Source: Azotobacter vinelandii CA (GTDB lineage: Bacteria > Pseudomonadota > Gammaproteobacteria > Pseudomonadales > Pseudomonadaceae). Taken from it: a DNA stretch of 64,000 bases. The notes under the pieces are model-generated. The model did no database searches. It was not told the origin of the DNA and saw nothing but the letters and a program-made list of their open reading frames with translations. The stretch is from assembly GCF_000380335.1 (NCBI RefSeq), contig NC_021149.1, positions 2,346,501 through 2,410,500 of the forward strand, given 5' to 3'. This document shows positions 39,642-48,082 of the stretch, piece after piece; position 1 is the first letter of the stretch, and every line of letters begins with the position of its first letter. A program made the translations under genes and the position numbers.

Positions 39642-41300
39642 ATGACCGATACCCGTTCCGTCTCGCCCCGATCCCTCGCCGACCCTTTCTATTATCTGGC
39701 GAATTTCCAGCAGGTCCTCGACTGGGTTGGAGCCTCCCATGGCGATCTGCTCGATGCGGCCGAGCGGGCTTTCCTCGAACGCTTTTCGCTGCTGCCCAGG
39801 GCTTCGCGCGCCCTGCTGGTGCGCATGGTGATGCGCAAGGGCTCGCTGTTCCGCTCGGGCAGGTTGAGTTACGGGGAAATCGGTTGTCCGTTGCGGGCGG
39901 CCACGCCATTGATCGAGCTGGGCTGGGTCGACGATGCTCCCCGGCTCGTGCTCGAGGAACTGTTCGATCTGTTGACCAGGATCGAGATCACCCAGGCCTT
40001 CGGCCTTCCGGCCAGCCTGACCAAGAGGGCATTGCTGGCGCACCTGCGCCCAGGTCATGAAGAGGCGCGCTGCCTGGCCGACTGGTGCCCGCAACTGGGT
40101 GAGCGGGCATTGCTCTTGCATGTCGATGGAATGTGCGAGCGGTTGCGTTTGATGTTCTTCGGCAATCTCCGGCAGGACTGGAGCGAGTTCGTCCTCGCCG
40201 ACCTGGGCATCCACCGTTACGAGCGAGTGGCGTTCTCCCGGGAGTCGAAGGCGTTCCACAGTCGCTGGGAGGTGGACGCCTACCTGCACCTACACGGTTG
40301 CCGCGAGCGTTTCGAGGCCGGCGAGACGGTCAGCGATGTGCTGGTCGACATACCGACCGCCCCTTATGCCAACGCCTGGCTGGAGAGCCGGCGCGGCCAG
40401 TTGTTGCTACGACTCGCCCGGCAGTTCGAGCGCGAGGGGAAGCTGTCCGAAGCGCTGCGCCTGTATGCCGGCAATCGCCATCCCGGCGCGCGGGAGCGGG
40501 TAATCCGAGTACTGGAGCGTTGTGGACAGCCGGAGGCGGCATTCGAGCTGGCGATGTCCGCCGCCGATGCGGCCGAAAGCGAGGAGGAGAGCCAGCAACT
40601 GGAGCGCATCCTGCCGCGCCTGCGCCGCACGCTTGGGCTGGAGGCGCCAGCGCGCCGGAAAGCCGCCGCGTTCGAGCGGCTCGATCTGCTCCTGCCGAGA
40701 TCGGAGGACCCCGTCGAACTGGCGGTCCTCCGGCAATTGAGCCGGCCGGATGCGCCCGTGCACTACGTGGAAAACGCGCTGATCGGTTCGCTGTTCGGCC
40801 TGCTCTGCTGGGAGGCGCTCTTCGCTCCATTGCCGGGAGCGTTCTTCCATCCTTTTCATGGCGCTCCCGCCGATCTCGGCCGGGCGGACTTCCTGGCTCG
40901 CCGTGCCGATCTATTCGAGCGTTGTCTGGGGCTTCTGGACCGCGACGGGCATGTCCGGGCGATCCATCATGCCTTTCGGGAGAAGCATGGCCTGCGCTCG
41001 CCCTTCGTCGCCTGGGAACTGCTCGACGAGGCCTTGCTGACCCGGGCCCTGGCCTGTATTCCCGGAGCGCACCTACGGTTGTTCTTCGAACGCATCCTGC
41101 GCGACATCCCGGCGAATCGCTCGGGGCTGCCGGATCTCATTCAGTTTTGGCCGGCCGAACGGCGCTACCGGATGATCGAGGTGAAGGGGCCGGGCGATCG
41201 CCTGCAGGACAACCAGCGCCGCTGGCTGGATTATGTCGTGGCCCATGGCCTGCCGGTGGCGGTGTGTCATGTGCGCTGGTCGGAGGAAGGGCCCGGCTAG
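39642..41300 (+). CDS. FAN1-like structure-specific nuclease with VRR-NUC domain
   Basis: 552 residues. The N-terminal part (about 15-90) is followed by a SAP-like region and a TPR-like helical middle. The C-terminal VRR-NUC domain (about 455-545) has the PD-(D/E)xK-type residues in GLPDLIQFWP and MIEVKGPGDRLQDNQRRWL. The domain order is that of FAN1, whose P. aeruginosa homologue is structurally characterised. FAN1 cuts 5'-flap DNA and unhooks interstrand cross-links. It is convergent with the ZapE-like gene, three bases apart. Confidence 0.88.
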   Translation: MTDTRSVSPRSLADPFYYLANFQQVLDWVGASHGDLLDAAERAFLERFSLLPRASRALLVRMVMRKGSLFRSGRLSYGEIGCPLRAATPLIELGWVDDAPRLVLEELFDLLTRIEITQAFGLPASLTKRALLAHLRPGHEEARCLADWCPQLGERALLLHVDGMCERLRLMFFGNLRQDWSEFVLADLGIHRYERVAFSRESKAFHSRWEVDAYLHLHGCRERFEAGETVSDVLVDIPTAPYANAWLESRRGQLLLRLARQFEREGKLSEALRLYAGNRHPGARERVIRVLERCGQPEAAFELAMSAADAAESEEESQQLERILPRLRRTLGLEAPARRKAAAFERLDLLLPRSEDPVELAVLRQLSRPDAPVHYVENALIGSLFGLLCWEALFAPLPGAFFHPFHGAPADLGRADFLARRADLFERCLGLLDRDGHVRAIHHAFREKHGLRSPFVAWELLDEALLTRALACIPGAHLRLFFERILRDIPANRSGLPDLIQFWPAERRYRMIEVKGPGDRLQDNQRRWLDYVVAHGLPVAVCHVRWSEEGPG

Positions 41301-41303
41301 GCT

Positions 41304-42509
41304 CTAACCGAAGCGTTGCAACTGCATCTCCTGCAGGCGGCTCAGGGTGCGGCGGAACGAAAAGGACAGGTAACCCTCGGTGTAGAGGGCTTCCAGCGCC
41401 ACTTCGGCCTCCAGGTAGAGCGGTATCCGGCGGTCGTAGCATTCGTCCACCAGGGCGATGAAGCGCCGTACCCCGTCGTCGTGCACGGAGAGCATCGGCA
41501 ACTGGCGGTCGCCGGCCACCACCCGCTCGATCCCGTCTTCGGTGCCGCGGGCGATGCGGCCCTCGCGCTGGCGGCCGCTCAGGCTGGGTACCGCGCCCAG
41601 CAGAATGGCCGGAAAGCGATCGCACAGGGCGATGAAGTCGAAGGCGGAGAAGGGTTGCTCGCAGAGTTCGGCATAGGTGCACCAGACCGCTGCCGGGCCG
41701 TGGCACACCGCGGACAGGCGGCGGTGCTCCAGTTGGACGGGCGTGCTGGCTGTCGGCGCGCCCCGATTGAGTCGAGCGAAGACCTCGCCGAGCGCGCTCG
41801 CCTGGCCCGGCATGGTTACCCAGTAGCGCTGCTGGCGCGCGCCCGGATGCAGGCGATGGTCCTGGCCGCCATCCACGCAGGCGACTTGCATGTGCCGTTC
41901 GATGGCGGCGATGGCCGGCTGGAAGCGCTGGCGATTGAAACCGTCCGCATACAGTTGCGCCGCTGGCTGGTTGGAGGTGGCGACCACCACCAGGCCCTGT
42001 TCGAACACCGCCTGCAGCAGCGGACCCAGCAGCATGGCATCGCCGATATCGTTGACGAACAGTTCGTCGAAGCACAGTACCCGCAGCTCCCCGGCCAGTT
42101 CGGCGGCCAGCAGCCGCAGGGGATCGGCCGAGCCGGTCAACTGGAACAGCCGCCGGTGCACCCAGCGCATGAAATGGTGGAAGTGCTGACGGCGGGCGGG
42201 AACGCGCAGGCTGCGGTGGAAACTGTCCATCAGCCAGGTCTTGCCGCGCCCGACCGGTCCCCAGAGGTAGACGCCGGTTATCGGCTGCCGATACTCGGCC
42301 TGGTGCAGGGCCCGATGGCAGTCGTCCAACAGCAGGGCCGCCTGGCGCTGTGCTTCGTCCGGCCGAAAGCCGTTCTTCTCGATGGCCTGGAGGTAGGCCG
42401 CCAGGGGAGAGGGAGCGAGTGAATGGGTATCGATGGTGAAGGACTCCAGGGGATTGCGGTGCGGCGAGGAGCGGTGCGATGGTCTGCTAACGGCGGGAGG
42501 GCGAGGCAT
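41304..42509 (-). CDS. AFG1/ZapE-family ATPase
   Basis: About 401 residues. Walker A is GPVGRGKTWLMD and Walker B VLCFDELFVNDIGDAMLL, followed by the sensor-like VVATSN. The FHHFMRWVH segment typical of AFG1/ZapE lies between them. ZapE acts at the division septum in E. coli; AFG1-type proteins are mitochondrial ATPases. Pseudomonas normally has a ZapE elsewhere, so this may be a paralogue. The start is uncertain: the ATG at 42509 has AAGG too close to it, and conserved sequence begins near residue 35. Confidence 0.8.
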   Translation of the reverse strand: MPRPPAVSRPSHRSSPHRNPLESFTIDTHSLAPSPLAAYLQAIEKNGFRPDEAQRQAALLLDDCHRALHQAEYRQPITGVYLWGPVGRGKTWLMDSFHRSLRVPARRQHFHHFMRWVHRRLFQLTGSADPLRLLAAELAGELRVLCFDELFVNDIGDAMLLGPLLQAVFEQGLVVVATSNQPAAQLYADGFNRQRFQPAIAAIERHMQVACVDGGQDHRLHPGARQQRYWVTMPGQASALGEVFARLNRGAPTASTPVQLEHRRLSAVCHGPAAVWCTYAELCEQPFSAFDFIALCDRFPAILLGAVPSLSGRQREGRIARGTEDGIERVVAGDRQLPMLSVHDDGVRRFIALVDECYDRRIPLYLEAEVALEALYTEGYLSFSFRRTLSRLQEMQLQRFG

Positions 42510-42574
42510 CCTTGCTCGAATGGGGCTTTCCTGCCTGTGGCCCTGGGAGGTTCTGCCGGTGCTTGTCGCGAGGC

Positions 42575-43027
42575 TCAGGCCGCTACCGGGTCCATGGCCA
42601 GAGGCCGACCGGCGCGCTCGAGGAAGTCGAGGGCGGCCCGCTTGGCTTTTTCCACCGCTTGACGATGCCGTTCTCCGGCGTTCAGGCTTTGCCGCAGGGT
42701 ACCGCTGAACTCGGTTTGCAGGTCGGCCAACAGCCGGCGCTGCTCGCCGGTCAGGATGGCGGGGCGGCCGTTGGCGAAGCCCATCACCGAGTCGATCGCC
42801 TTGGCGACATCGAGGTGAAAGTTCCGCTCCGGGCCCCCGCAGATGCAGCTTTCGGCGCGCTGGGCCAGCAGTCTCACTTTCTCGCGCAACTCCCGGTACA
42901 GCGGAATGAATTGCAGATCGGCGACATGGGTACGCTCCATCGCGCCCCATCCGTTCAGCGGCCTCGCCGCGGGATGCGAATCCGTCCGTGACCCTTCTCT
43001 GGCCGAAATGACTCCCCAATCGTTCAT
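42575..43027 (-). CDS. Unrecognised 150-residue protein
   Basis: The start is supported by GAGGAGG nine bases upstream. The sequence is soluble and mostly helical from residue 30 on (FIPLYRELREKVRLLAQRA). It has a CICGG element at about 61-65 and many Arg and Glu residues afterwards. There is no motif, signal peptide or membrane segment. It is the first gene of a likely two-gene minus-strand unit with the ZapE-like ATPase (65-base gap), which hints at related use, but I cannot name a function. Confidence 0.6.
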   Translation of the reverse strand: MNDWGVISAREGSRTDSHPAARPLNGWGAMERTHVADLQFIPLYRELREKVRLLAQRAESCICGGPERNFHLDVAKAIDSVMGFANGRPAILTGEQRRLLADLQTEFSGTLRQSLNAGERHRQAVEKAKRAALDFLERAGRPLAMDPVAA

Positions 43028-43355
43028 GCTGCAGCCTCCTCTTCAAGGGCTGGCCGCCCTGCCGGACAGGTCTTGAACCGGCGGGCGGGGTTCGCCCAGA
43101 TCGCTGATGCTCCGGCGGATCGGCGCCGGGAATGCTCTTCGTCGAACCTTTCATGGAACTGCGGCCGTTCGTCGCAGTCCTCATGTGAATGGATAACCGA
43201 TTGTTAGGCAGATAATCAACAGTCACATTACAGAAAACCACTCGCTAAAGGTTGTAGGCCTTCCGATTCGCATGGTGGCCGGCCGGATTGACCCGGGCCC
43301 TGGCGGAGAGGCTAGGATGTGCGCCCCTCCATCGATCCGTTAAGGAAAAGGCCCA
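43028..43355. other. Divergent intergenic region, AT-rich centre
   Basis: 328 bases between the unknown gene and the AEC transporter. The centre (about 43185-43245) is AT-rich, with imperfect dyads around GATTGTT and AATCAAC that could be a regulator site. No gene or terminator is seen. Confidence 0.45.
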
Positions 43356-44246
43356 ATGCTGGCTGAGTTGTTCGCTGTGATGGCGCCCATTTTCATCGTG
43401 TCGGGCGTCGGTTATGGCTGGGTGCGTTTCGGCCATGTCTATCCCACCGACTTCGTCACCCGCCTGATTCTCAACATCGGCACGCCTTGCCTGGTGCTGT
43501 CCAGTCTGAGCAGCTCGGAAATCGATCCGCGGGCCTTCGGCCAGATGGCGGTCGCCTGCGTGGCGGTGACCTGCTGCATGGGGCTGATCGGCCTGCTGCT
43601 CAGCCGCTCGCTGCACTATGACTGGAGGGTACTGGTACCGGCCTACCTGTTCCCCAACTCCGGCAACATGGGATTGCCGATCAGCCTCTACGCCTTCGGC
43701 GAGGAGGGGTTGGCGCTGGCCGTGGCCTTTTTCCTGGTGTTGTCGCTGGGGCACTTCACCGTGGGCATGGTGCTTTCCGGCGCCGAGCAGTCCTTCAGGA
43801 AGCTCCTGGCCAATCCGATCATCATCAGCCTCGCACTGGCCTTGCCGATCCTGCTGCTCGACCTCGGATTGCCGCGCTGGCTGAGCAATACCGTGCAACT
43901 GCTCGGTGGCATGACCATTCCGCTGATGCTGATCACGCTCGGCGTGTCGCTGGCGAGCATCCGCACCCGGCAGCTTGGCCTGGGCATGCTGCTCGGCGCG
44001 CTGCGGCTTCTCTGCGGGGCCGGCGTGGCCTGGGGCATCGGCCTGGTGCTGGGACTGTCGCCCCTGGCGCTGGGCGTATTGGTCATGCAATCGGCCATGC
44101 CGGTCGCCGTGCTCAACTATCTGTTCGCCGTGCGCGCCGGGCGTTCGCCGGAGCAGGTGGCGAGCCTGGTTCTGTGCTCGACCTTCCTGGCATTCGGTTT
44201 TCTTCCGTTGCTGCTGGCGTGGTGGCGGCTTTCGGCGATGCCCTGA
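43356..44246 (+). CDS. AEC (auxin efflux carrier) family transporter
   Basis: 296 residues, about 10 transmembrane helices in two repeats of five. The family features are the N-terminal MLAELFAVMAPIFIVSGVGY, then FPNSGNMGLPIS (the conserved N-x2-N-x-G-x-P) and VLVMQSAMPVAVLNYLFA in the second half. Bacterial members export or exchange organic acids such as malate; the substrate is not predictable. AAGGA precedes the ATG. Confidence 0.9.
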   Translation: MLAELFAVMAPIFIVSGVGYGWVRFGHVYPTDFVTRLILNIGTPCLVLSSLSSSEIDPRAFGQMAVACVAVTCCMGLIGLLLSRSLHYDWRVLVPAYLFPNSGNMGLPISLYAFGEEGLALAVAFFLVLSLGHFTVGMVLSGAEQSFRKLLANPIIISLALALPILLLDLGLPRWLSNTVQLLGGMTIPLMLITLGVSLASIRTRQLGLGMLLGALRLLCGAGVAWGIGLVLGLSPLALGVLVMQSAMPVAVLNYLFAVRAGRSPEQVASLVLCSTFLAFGFLPLLLAWWRLSAMP

Positions 44247-44271
44247 CCCAAAGAGGTTCCAGGCACATGTT

Positions 44272-44370
44272 CTAGCCCATCAGATGCCCCAGATTGGGCA
44301 GGATCAGAAGCATCATGATGACAAAAACGATGAGACCGACTTGCCTGATTTTTTGAGGAGGTCTGAACAT
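44272..44370 (-). CDS. Possible 32-residue single-helix membrane peptide
   Basis: A short open frame encodes a basic N-terminus (MFRPPQKIRQVG) and a hydrophobic helix (LIVFVIMMLLILPNLGHLMG). A good AAAGG lies eight bases before the ATG. It sits in the AT-rich stretch after the AEC transporter, on the opposite strand. It is too short for homology judgment. The strong ribosome-binding site and the clean basic/hydrophobic layout favour a real small protein. Confidence 0.45.
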   Translation of the reverse strand: MFRPPQKIRQVGLIVFVIMMLLILPNLGHLMG

Positions 44371-44609
44371 GCTCTGCCTTTCTTATTGTTGATATGACAT
44401 CTTGTTTTTTGCATGTTTCATGCCCGAAATTGCCTTCGGGCGGGGGCGAAGTGTGCGGATGCCTGAAAACTCTAAGGGATTCCGTACAGGAGCTTAGAAA
44501 TATTTTTCATGATTTTTATGTTTTTTATATCATTTTTCAGTAATAGCCGCTTTTAAGGAGGCCGCTCGCACAGTACGGTGAGCATTCCTGGGTGGAAGGA
44601 GGCATGCCG

Positions 44610-44705
44610 ATGATCCGATGCAGACTTTCCCGTGCGTCCACGCAGGCAGCCTGCCTGGCCAGCCTGGCACTTGTGGCTTTGACTGGCTTGGCATTGCCCC
44701 GCTGA
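44610..44705 (+). CDS. Possible 31-residue leader-like peptide
   Basis: An ATG with GGAGG eight bases upstream (second of two ATGs) opens a 31-codon frame. It reads like a signal peptide, MIRCRLSRASTQ then ACLASLALVALTGLALPR, ending in TGA. It may be a truncated exported protein or chance. The surrounding AT-rich gap (44371-44926) has no other supported gene. Confidence 0.25.
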   Translation: MIRCRLSRASTQAACLASLALVALTGLALPR

Positions 44706-44926
44706 GCCAACACTCGTGGGGCGTGGATCAACTGTTCTTCAGCAGCCTCTTCGTTTCCTTGGTGTTGGCCTTGCCCACGATGATGCCATTTCGTCATGGG
44801 GGCGTTTGCCGTGAATCGGTGTCTCCGGCTAAACGCATGAATTTTTTGAAAAAAGCTTTGCTTTCTGGGGTTCGTTCGGATAAATTGCGCGCCGTCGACG
44901 GGCTACAGGGCCCGTTGGTTTTGTCC

Positions 44927-45016
44927 GGTGGGGTGTCCGAGTGGTTGAAGGAGCACGCCTGGAAAGTGTGTATACGGGAAACCGTATCGAGGGTTCGAAT
45001 CCCTCCTCCACCGCCA
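44927..45016 (+). tRNA. tRNA-Ser (anticodon GGA)
   Basis: 90 nt with a long variable arm (TATACGGGAAACCGTAT) and encoded CCA. The anticodon loop CTGGAAA gives GGA. A GATAAA box with a GC-rich discriminator precedes it. Its 3' half contains the left copy of a 14-bp repeat that bounds a decayed island. Confidence 0.97.
44997..45010 (+). repeat. Putative attL: GAATCCCTCCTCCA inside tRNA-Ser
   Basis: An exact 14-bp direct repeat of 49657-49670, lying in the T arm and acceptor 3' strand, the usual crossover site of tRNA-targeting tyrosine integrases. The next bases are similar too (CCGCCAGGTC versus GCGCAAGATC). Confidence 0.6.
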
Positions 45017-45031
45017 GGTCAGAAAGAACGC

Positions 45032-45068
45032 AAGCCCCTGATGATCGAGTAGATTTCAGGGGCTTTTT
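45032..45068 (+). terminator. Terminator after tRNA-Ser
   Basis: The 10-bp perfect stem AAGCCCCTGA / TCAGGGGCTT has a 14-base loop and is followed by TTTCT. Confidence 0.8.
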
Positions 45069-45124
45069 CTTTCGCGTCCTATATTTGGGACAAGTCTAGG
45101 GCAAAAATGGCGTCATCCACGCCG

Positions 45125-45377
45125 TTATATGCCGCTCTGGCTTGCTTCCGGCCCCATCGTTGGCGAAACCATGCTGGCCATGCTCTTGGTGTCAGGGTAT
45201 CCGGCGGCCGTAAAGTTTCTTCACCATCGTTGTATCGCTGTGGCCAAGCTGGCGGGCAACCGGCTCGACAGTGCCCGGTTGGCGAATGCGTGCCGACATC
45301 GGTTCGGTCCGCGCTGGCGAACGCCGGCCCGCTTTAAATGCCTCGTGAACCGGAGCGGTACGCTGGAGGCACGTCAA
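45125..45377 (-). pseudogene. Tyrosine integrase, C-terminal remnant with frameshift
   Basis: Minus-strand reading gives VARQLGHSDTTMVKKLYGRRIP, the box II region of a tyrosine recombinase. The HxxR-type GHSDTT segment and the nucleophile Tyr in KKLYGR are both visible. The frame then breaks at a CCC run. One base less restores DTKSMASMVSPTMGPEASQ and a stop at 45125-45127, so a single-base insertion has truncated it. The N-terminal ~300 residues are missing. The gene points toward the tRNA-Ser attachment site about 110 bases away, as functional integrases do. Confidence 0.75.
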
Positions 45378-45956
45378 GATTCACCGCTGACTCCGAAACA
45401 CAAAACGCGCGTTGTCACGTTTCAGGGGCACGTTGTCACGCTGAACCTATCGGCGGTAACAATTGGCAGGGTGCTTGTTACCGCACGCTGCTGCGCAACT
45501 GTTCCAGCGCTGGTGCGATCGGCCGTAACCTTGCGGCCCAGGCCCCGGCCCCTTTCTCCTTCGGAACCTCCATCCTGGCACGCCTGATCGTGCCAGTCTC
45601 CATTGCCGTCCTCGCGGGTTGCCAACGGTGCCAGGTGTGTCTGCGGGTAGTACGAAGCCCAGTAACCACGCGGGTTTGATTCAAGATGTGGCGGAAAAGC
45701 GGACGGCTGCAAAGCCCAGGAAGTAGGCACACCTCCGCTACCGAATTCCGGTGTACGAGGTGATGAACGTCTACGACACCCCGGACATGATTCGCCGGCT
45801 CAAGGAGCGCTACCGGCTCTGTGACGGCAGCGACCTACAGGCCGGCTCGTGAAGTCCGCATCTACCGGGCCGACATTGCTTGATAGAACTTCGGGTCGGC
45901 TGCTTGCCTCGAATACAACGTGTCCGTTGGATGAGCACTGTTGTATAGGAGCGGCC
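45378..45956. other. Island filler with eroded coding fragments
   Basis: About 580 bases between the integrase remnant and the acidic gene. Open frames run on both strands, but none has a convincing start or family. A 41-codon open frame (45727-45852, reading IPVYEVMNVYDTPDMIRRL) lacks its upstream part and looks like a gene end I do not recognise. Confidence 0.4.
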
Positions 45957-46154
45957 ATGTGGACAGACGAAGACAAATTCGACCTCGAGCATCAGGGGCT
46001 GCTTGATCGCGAGGCTGACAAGTCCCTGAGAGACCTTGAAGATGATGGCCTCGACTATTCGTTCGAGGACGAAGTCTTGGAAAACCTGGTAGAGCTGGAG
46101 CCAGAAGATGAAGACGGCTGGGATGAGGATATCGAAAGCTGGGATGACCTCTAG
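45957..46154 (+). CDS. Very acidic 65-residue protein, function unknown
   Basis: The start is well supported: AGGAG lies five bases before the ATG. By count 29 of 65 residues are Asp or Glu and only four are Lys or Arg, giving a net charge near -25. It begins [14 protein letters not shown] and ends [11 protein letters not shown]. Size and charge resemble DNA-mimic proteins such as phage anti-restriction proteins; that is an inference from composition only. The last base of its TAG stop is the first base of the IS630-type element. Removing the two insertion elements restores TAG and places a terminator 18 bases later, so the coding part appears uninterrupted. Confidence 0.7.
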   Translation: MWTDEDKFDLEHQGLLDREADKSLRDLEDDGLDYSFEDEVLENLVELEPEDEDGWDEDIESWDDL

Positions 46155-47204
46155 AGCATTTTTTGAAAACACGAATTCGACAAGCAGGGGTTGCTCTTCC
46201 TGGTCATTTCGGTTCTCCTCTCCCGCTCGGACAAGGAGACCAGAATGGCTCGGGCATACAGTGCGGACCTTCGCCGGCGCGTCGTCGACGCGGCCATGGG
46301 TGGGCTATCGGCTCGGCAGGCCGCCGAGCGATTCGACGTCGGGACGGCAACAGCGATCGTCTGGGTGCGGCGCTTCCGGGAAGGCGGGGAACTCGTCGCC
46401 CGCCGACAGGGCAAGCCCCGGGGCTTGCGGCTCGATCCCCATGCGGACTACCTGCTCGGCCTGCTCGAGCAGACCCCCGACCTGACGCTGGCCGAACTCG
46501 CCGCGACCCTCGAACGGGAGCGTGGCGTCCGTGTCAGCCTGGCGACGGTGTGGACGTTTCTCGACCGGCACGCCATGACGTTCAAAAAAAGACCGCGCAT
46601 GCAGCCGAGCAGCAACGGCCGGACGTCCAGGCAGCCCGACAGGGATGGATCGAGGAGCAGTCCGGTTTCGATTGGCGCAAGCTGATCTTCGTCGACGAAA
46701 CCGCCGCTTCGACGAACCTGGCCCGCCTGCGGGGCTGGGCCCCTCGCGGCGAGCGCTGCCGGGCCGCGATCCCCCACGGCCACTGGAAAACCACGACCTT
46801 TACCGCCGGCCTGCGGGTGGATGGCCTGAGCGCGCCGCTGGTGCTCGATGGCGCCATGAACGGCCCGGTCTTCCTGGCCTATGTCGGGCAGGTTCTGGTA
46901 CCCGAGCTGACGCCCGGCGATATCGTGGTGATGGACAACCTGCCGGCCCACAAGGTGGCGGGAGTACGCCAGGCCATCGAAGGCGCAGGAGCCACACTGC
47001 GCTACTTGCCACCCTATAGCCCCGACCTGAACCCGATCGAGATGGCCTTCTCCAAGCTCAAGGCACTGCTGAGAAAGGCGGCGGCGCGGACCGTGCCGCA
47101 GCTGTGGCAGAGCATTGGCGAGGCGATTGCGCAGTTCTCTGCACAGGACTGCAGGCACTACTTCGAGGCAGCCGGATATGAATCGGGATAAGGTAAAAAT
47201 GCTC
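46154..47204 (+). mobile_element. IS630-family insertion sequence
   Basis: The ends are inverted repeats starting GAGCATTTTT, perfect over 10 bp and weaker beyond. The element is bounded on both sides by TA (46152-46153 and 47205-47206), the family's duplicated target. Length about 1.05 kb. It contains one frameshifted transposase. Confidence 0.85.
46245..47191 (+). CDS. IS630-family transposase (two frames, programmed frameshift)
   Basis: The first frame begins [20 protein letters not shown] and carries the helix-turn-helix region; the second carries the DDE catalytic part. They overlap at AAAAAAA (46584-46590), a typical slippery site, so a -1 type shift would yield one ~315-residue protein. 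DDE residues are in [20 protein letters not shown] and [13 protein letters not shown]. The ribosome-binding site AAGGAG is good. Both frames look intact, so the element may be active. Confidence 0.88.
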
Positions 47205-47206
47205 TA

Positions 47207-48033
47207 GGGCCTGTTAACACTACCGTAGGGCCTCAGCGATAAGAGCCACAGTGACGAAGGCGGCGTACATGAGGTCAAGCTTGTCGTAGCGCGTGAACAC
47301 GCGGCGCCAGGCCTTGAGTCGTCGAAACAGCCGCTCGATACCGTTGCGTCGGCGATAGAGCGGTTTGTCATACTCCCACGGCTGGCGCCGCCGGGGGTTG
47401 GGTGGCACCACCGGCACGAAACCCAGGCCGCAAGCCAGCTCGCGCGTGGCATTGTCTTGGTATGCACTGTCCATCAACAGAGCCACGAGCCCGTGGTGAG
47501 GTCCCAACGCCTGAATCAAGCGCCTGCCTTCGGGGGCATCGCCAGCCTGCCCCGCCGTCAGGCTCCAGGTCACGACATTGCGATCATCCGCGGCAACCAG
47601 ATGCAGTTTGGTGCTCCAGCCGCCGCGGCTGCGACCGAGGGCTTGAGGACCGTTTTTTTTCGCGCGCCCGTACCATCCGGATGCACCTTCACGATACTGG
47701 AGTCGAGGCTGATGGCCTCGATGCGTATCTGCATAAGTCGCTGGCGCTGCAACTGTTCGAAAACACGATCGAGCACGCCGGCTTTGCTCCAGCGCATCAT
47801 GCGGGTGTAGACGGTGTGCCAGTTGCCATAGCGTTCGGGCAGCGCGCGCCATTTGCAGCCGTTGGCTGCCACATACAGGATGGCGTTGAGTACTTGCAGG
47901 TTGCCCAGGCGTACATTGCCGCGTTGGCGCGGCAACAAGCCTTCGATTTGTTTGAATTGCTCGGCGGTCAGTTGCATGGCACTCGGTCTCAACACTGTTT
48001 TGCTGCATTCTAGTAAATAGAGTTAACAGACCC
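47207..48033 (-). mobile_element. IS5-family (IS427-like) insertion sequence
   Basis: Terminal repeats GGGCCTGTTAACACTA and GGGTCTGTTAACTCTA match at 14 of 16 positions. They are flanked by TA on both sides (47205-47206 and 48034-48035). Length 827 bp. The left TA is the same dinucleotide that ends the IS630-type element. Confidence 0.85.
47220..47977 (-). CDS. IS5-family transposase (two frames, programmed frameshift)
   Basis: The first frame begins MQLTAEQFKQIEGLLPRQRG (DUF4096-type N-terminus) and holds the first catalytic Asp in SLDSSIVKVH. The second frame holds ALLMDSAYQDN and the Glu-containing RRRNGIERLFRRLKAWRR. They join at a run of eight A on the coding strand (47653-47660), typical of IS427-group frameshifting. 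The joined product is about 250 residues. No internal stop is seen apart from the frame change, so it is potentially functional. Confidence 0.88.
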
Positions 48034-48053
48034 TAGCCGACACTTTCCATGGG

Positions 48054-48076
48054 AGCCCGCCCCGTGCGGGCTTTTT
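48054..48076 (+). terminator. Terminator, ancestrally just after the acidic gene
   Basis: The 7-bp stem AGCCCGC / GCGGGCT is followed by TTTT. With both insertion elements removed it lies 18 bases past the stop codon of the acidic protein. Confidence 0.75.
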
Positions 48077-48082
48077 CTTCTT

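Noticed and set aside
44618-45052. 144-codon plus-strand open frame covering tRNA-Ser
   Set aside because: It runs through the tRNA and has no convincing start; only the first part could hide a small peptide.
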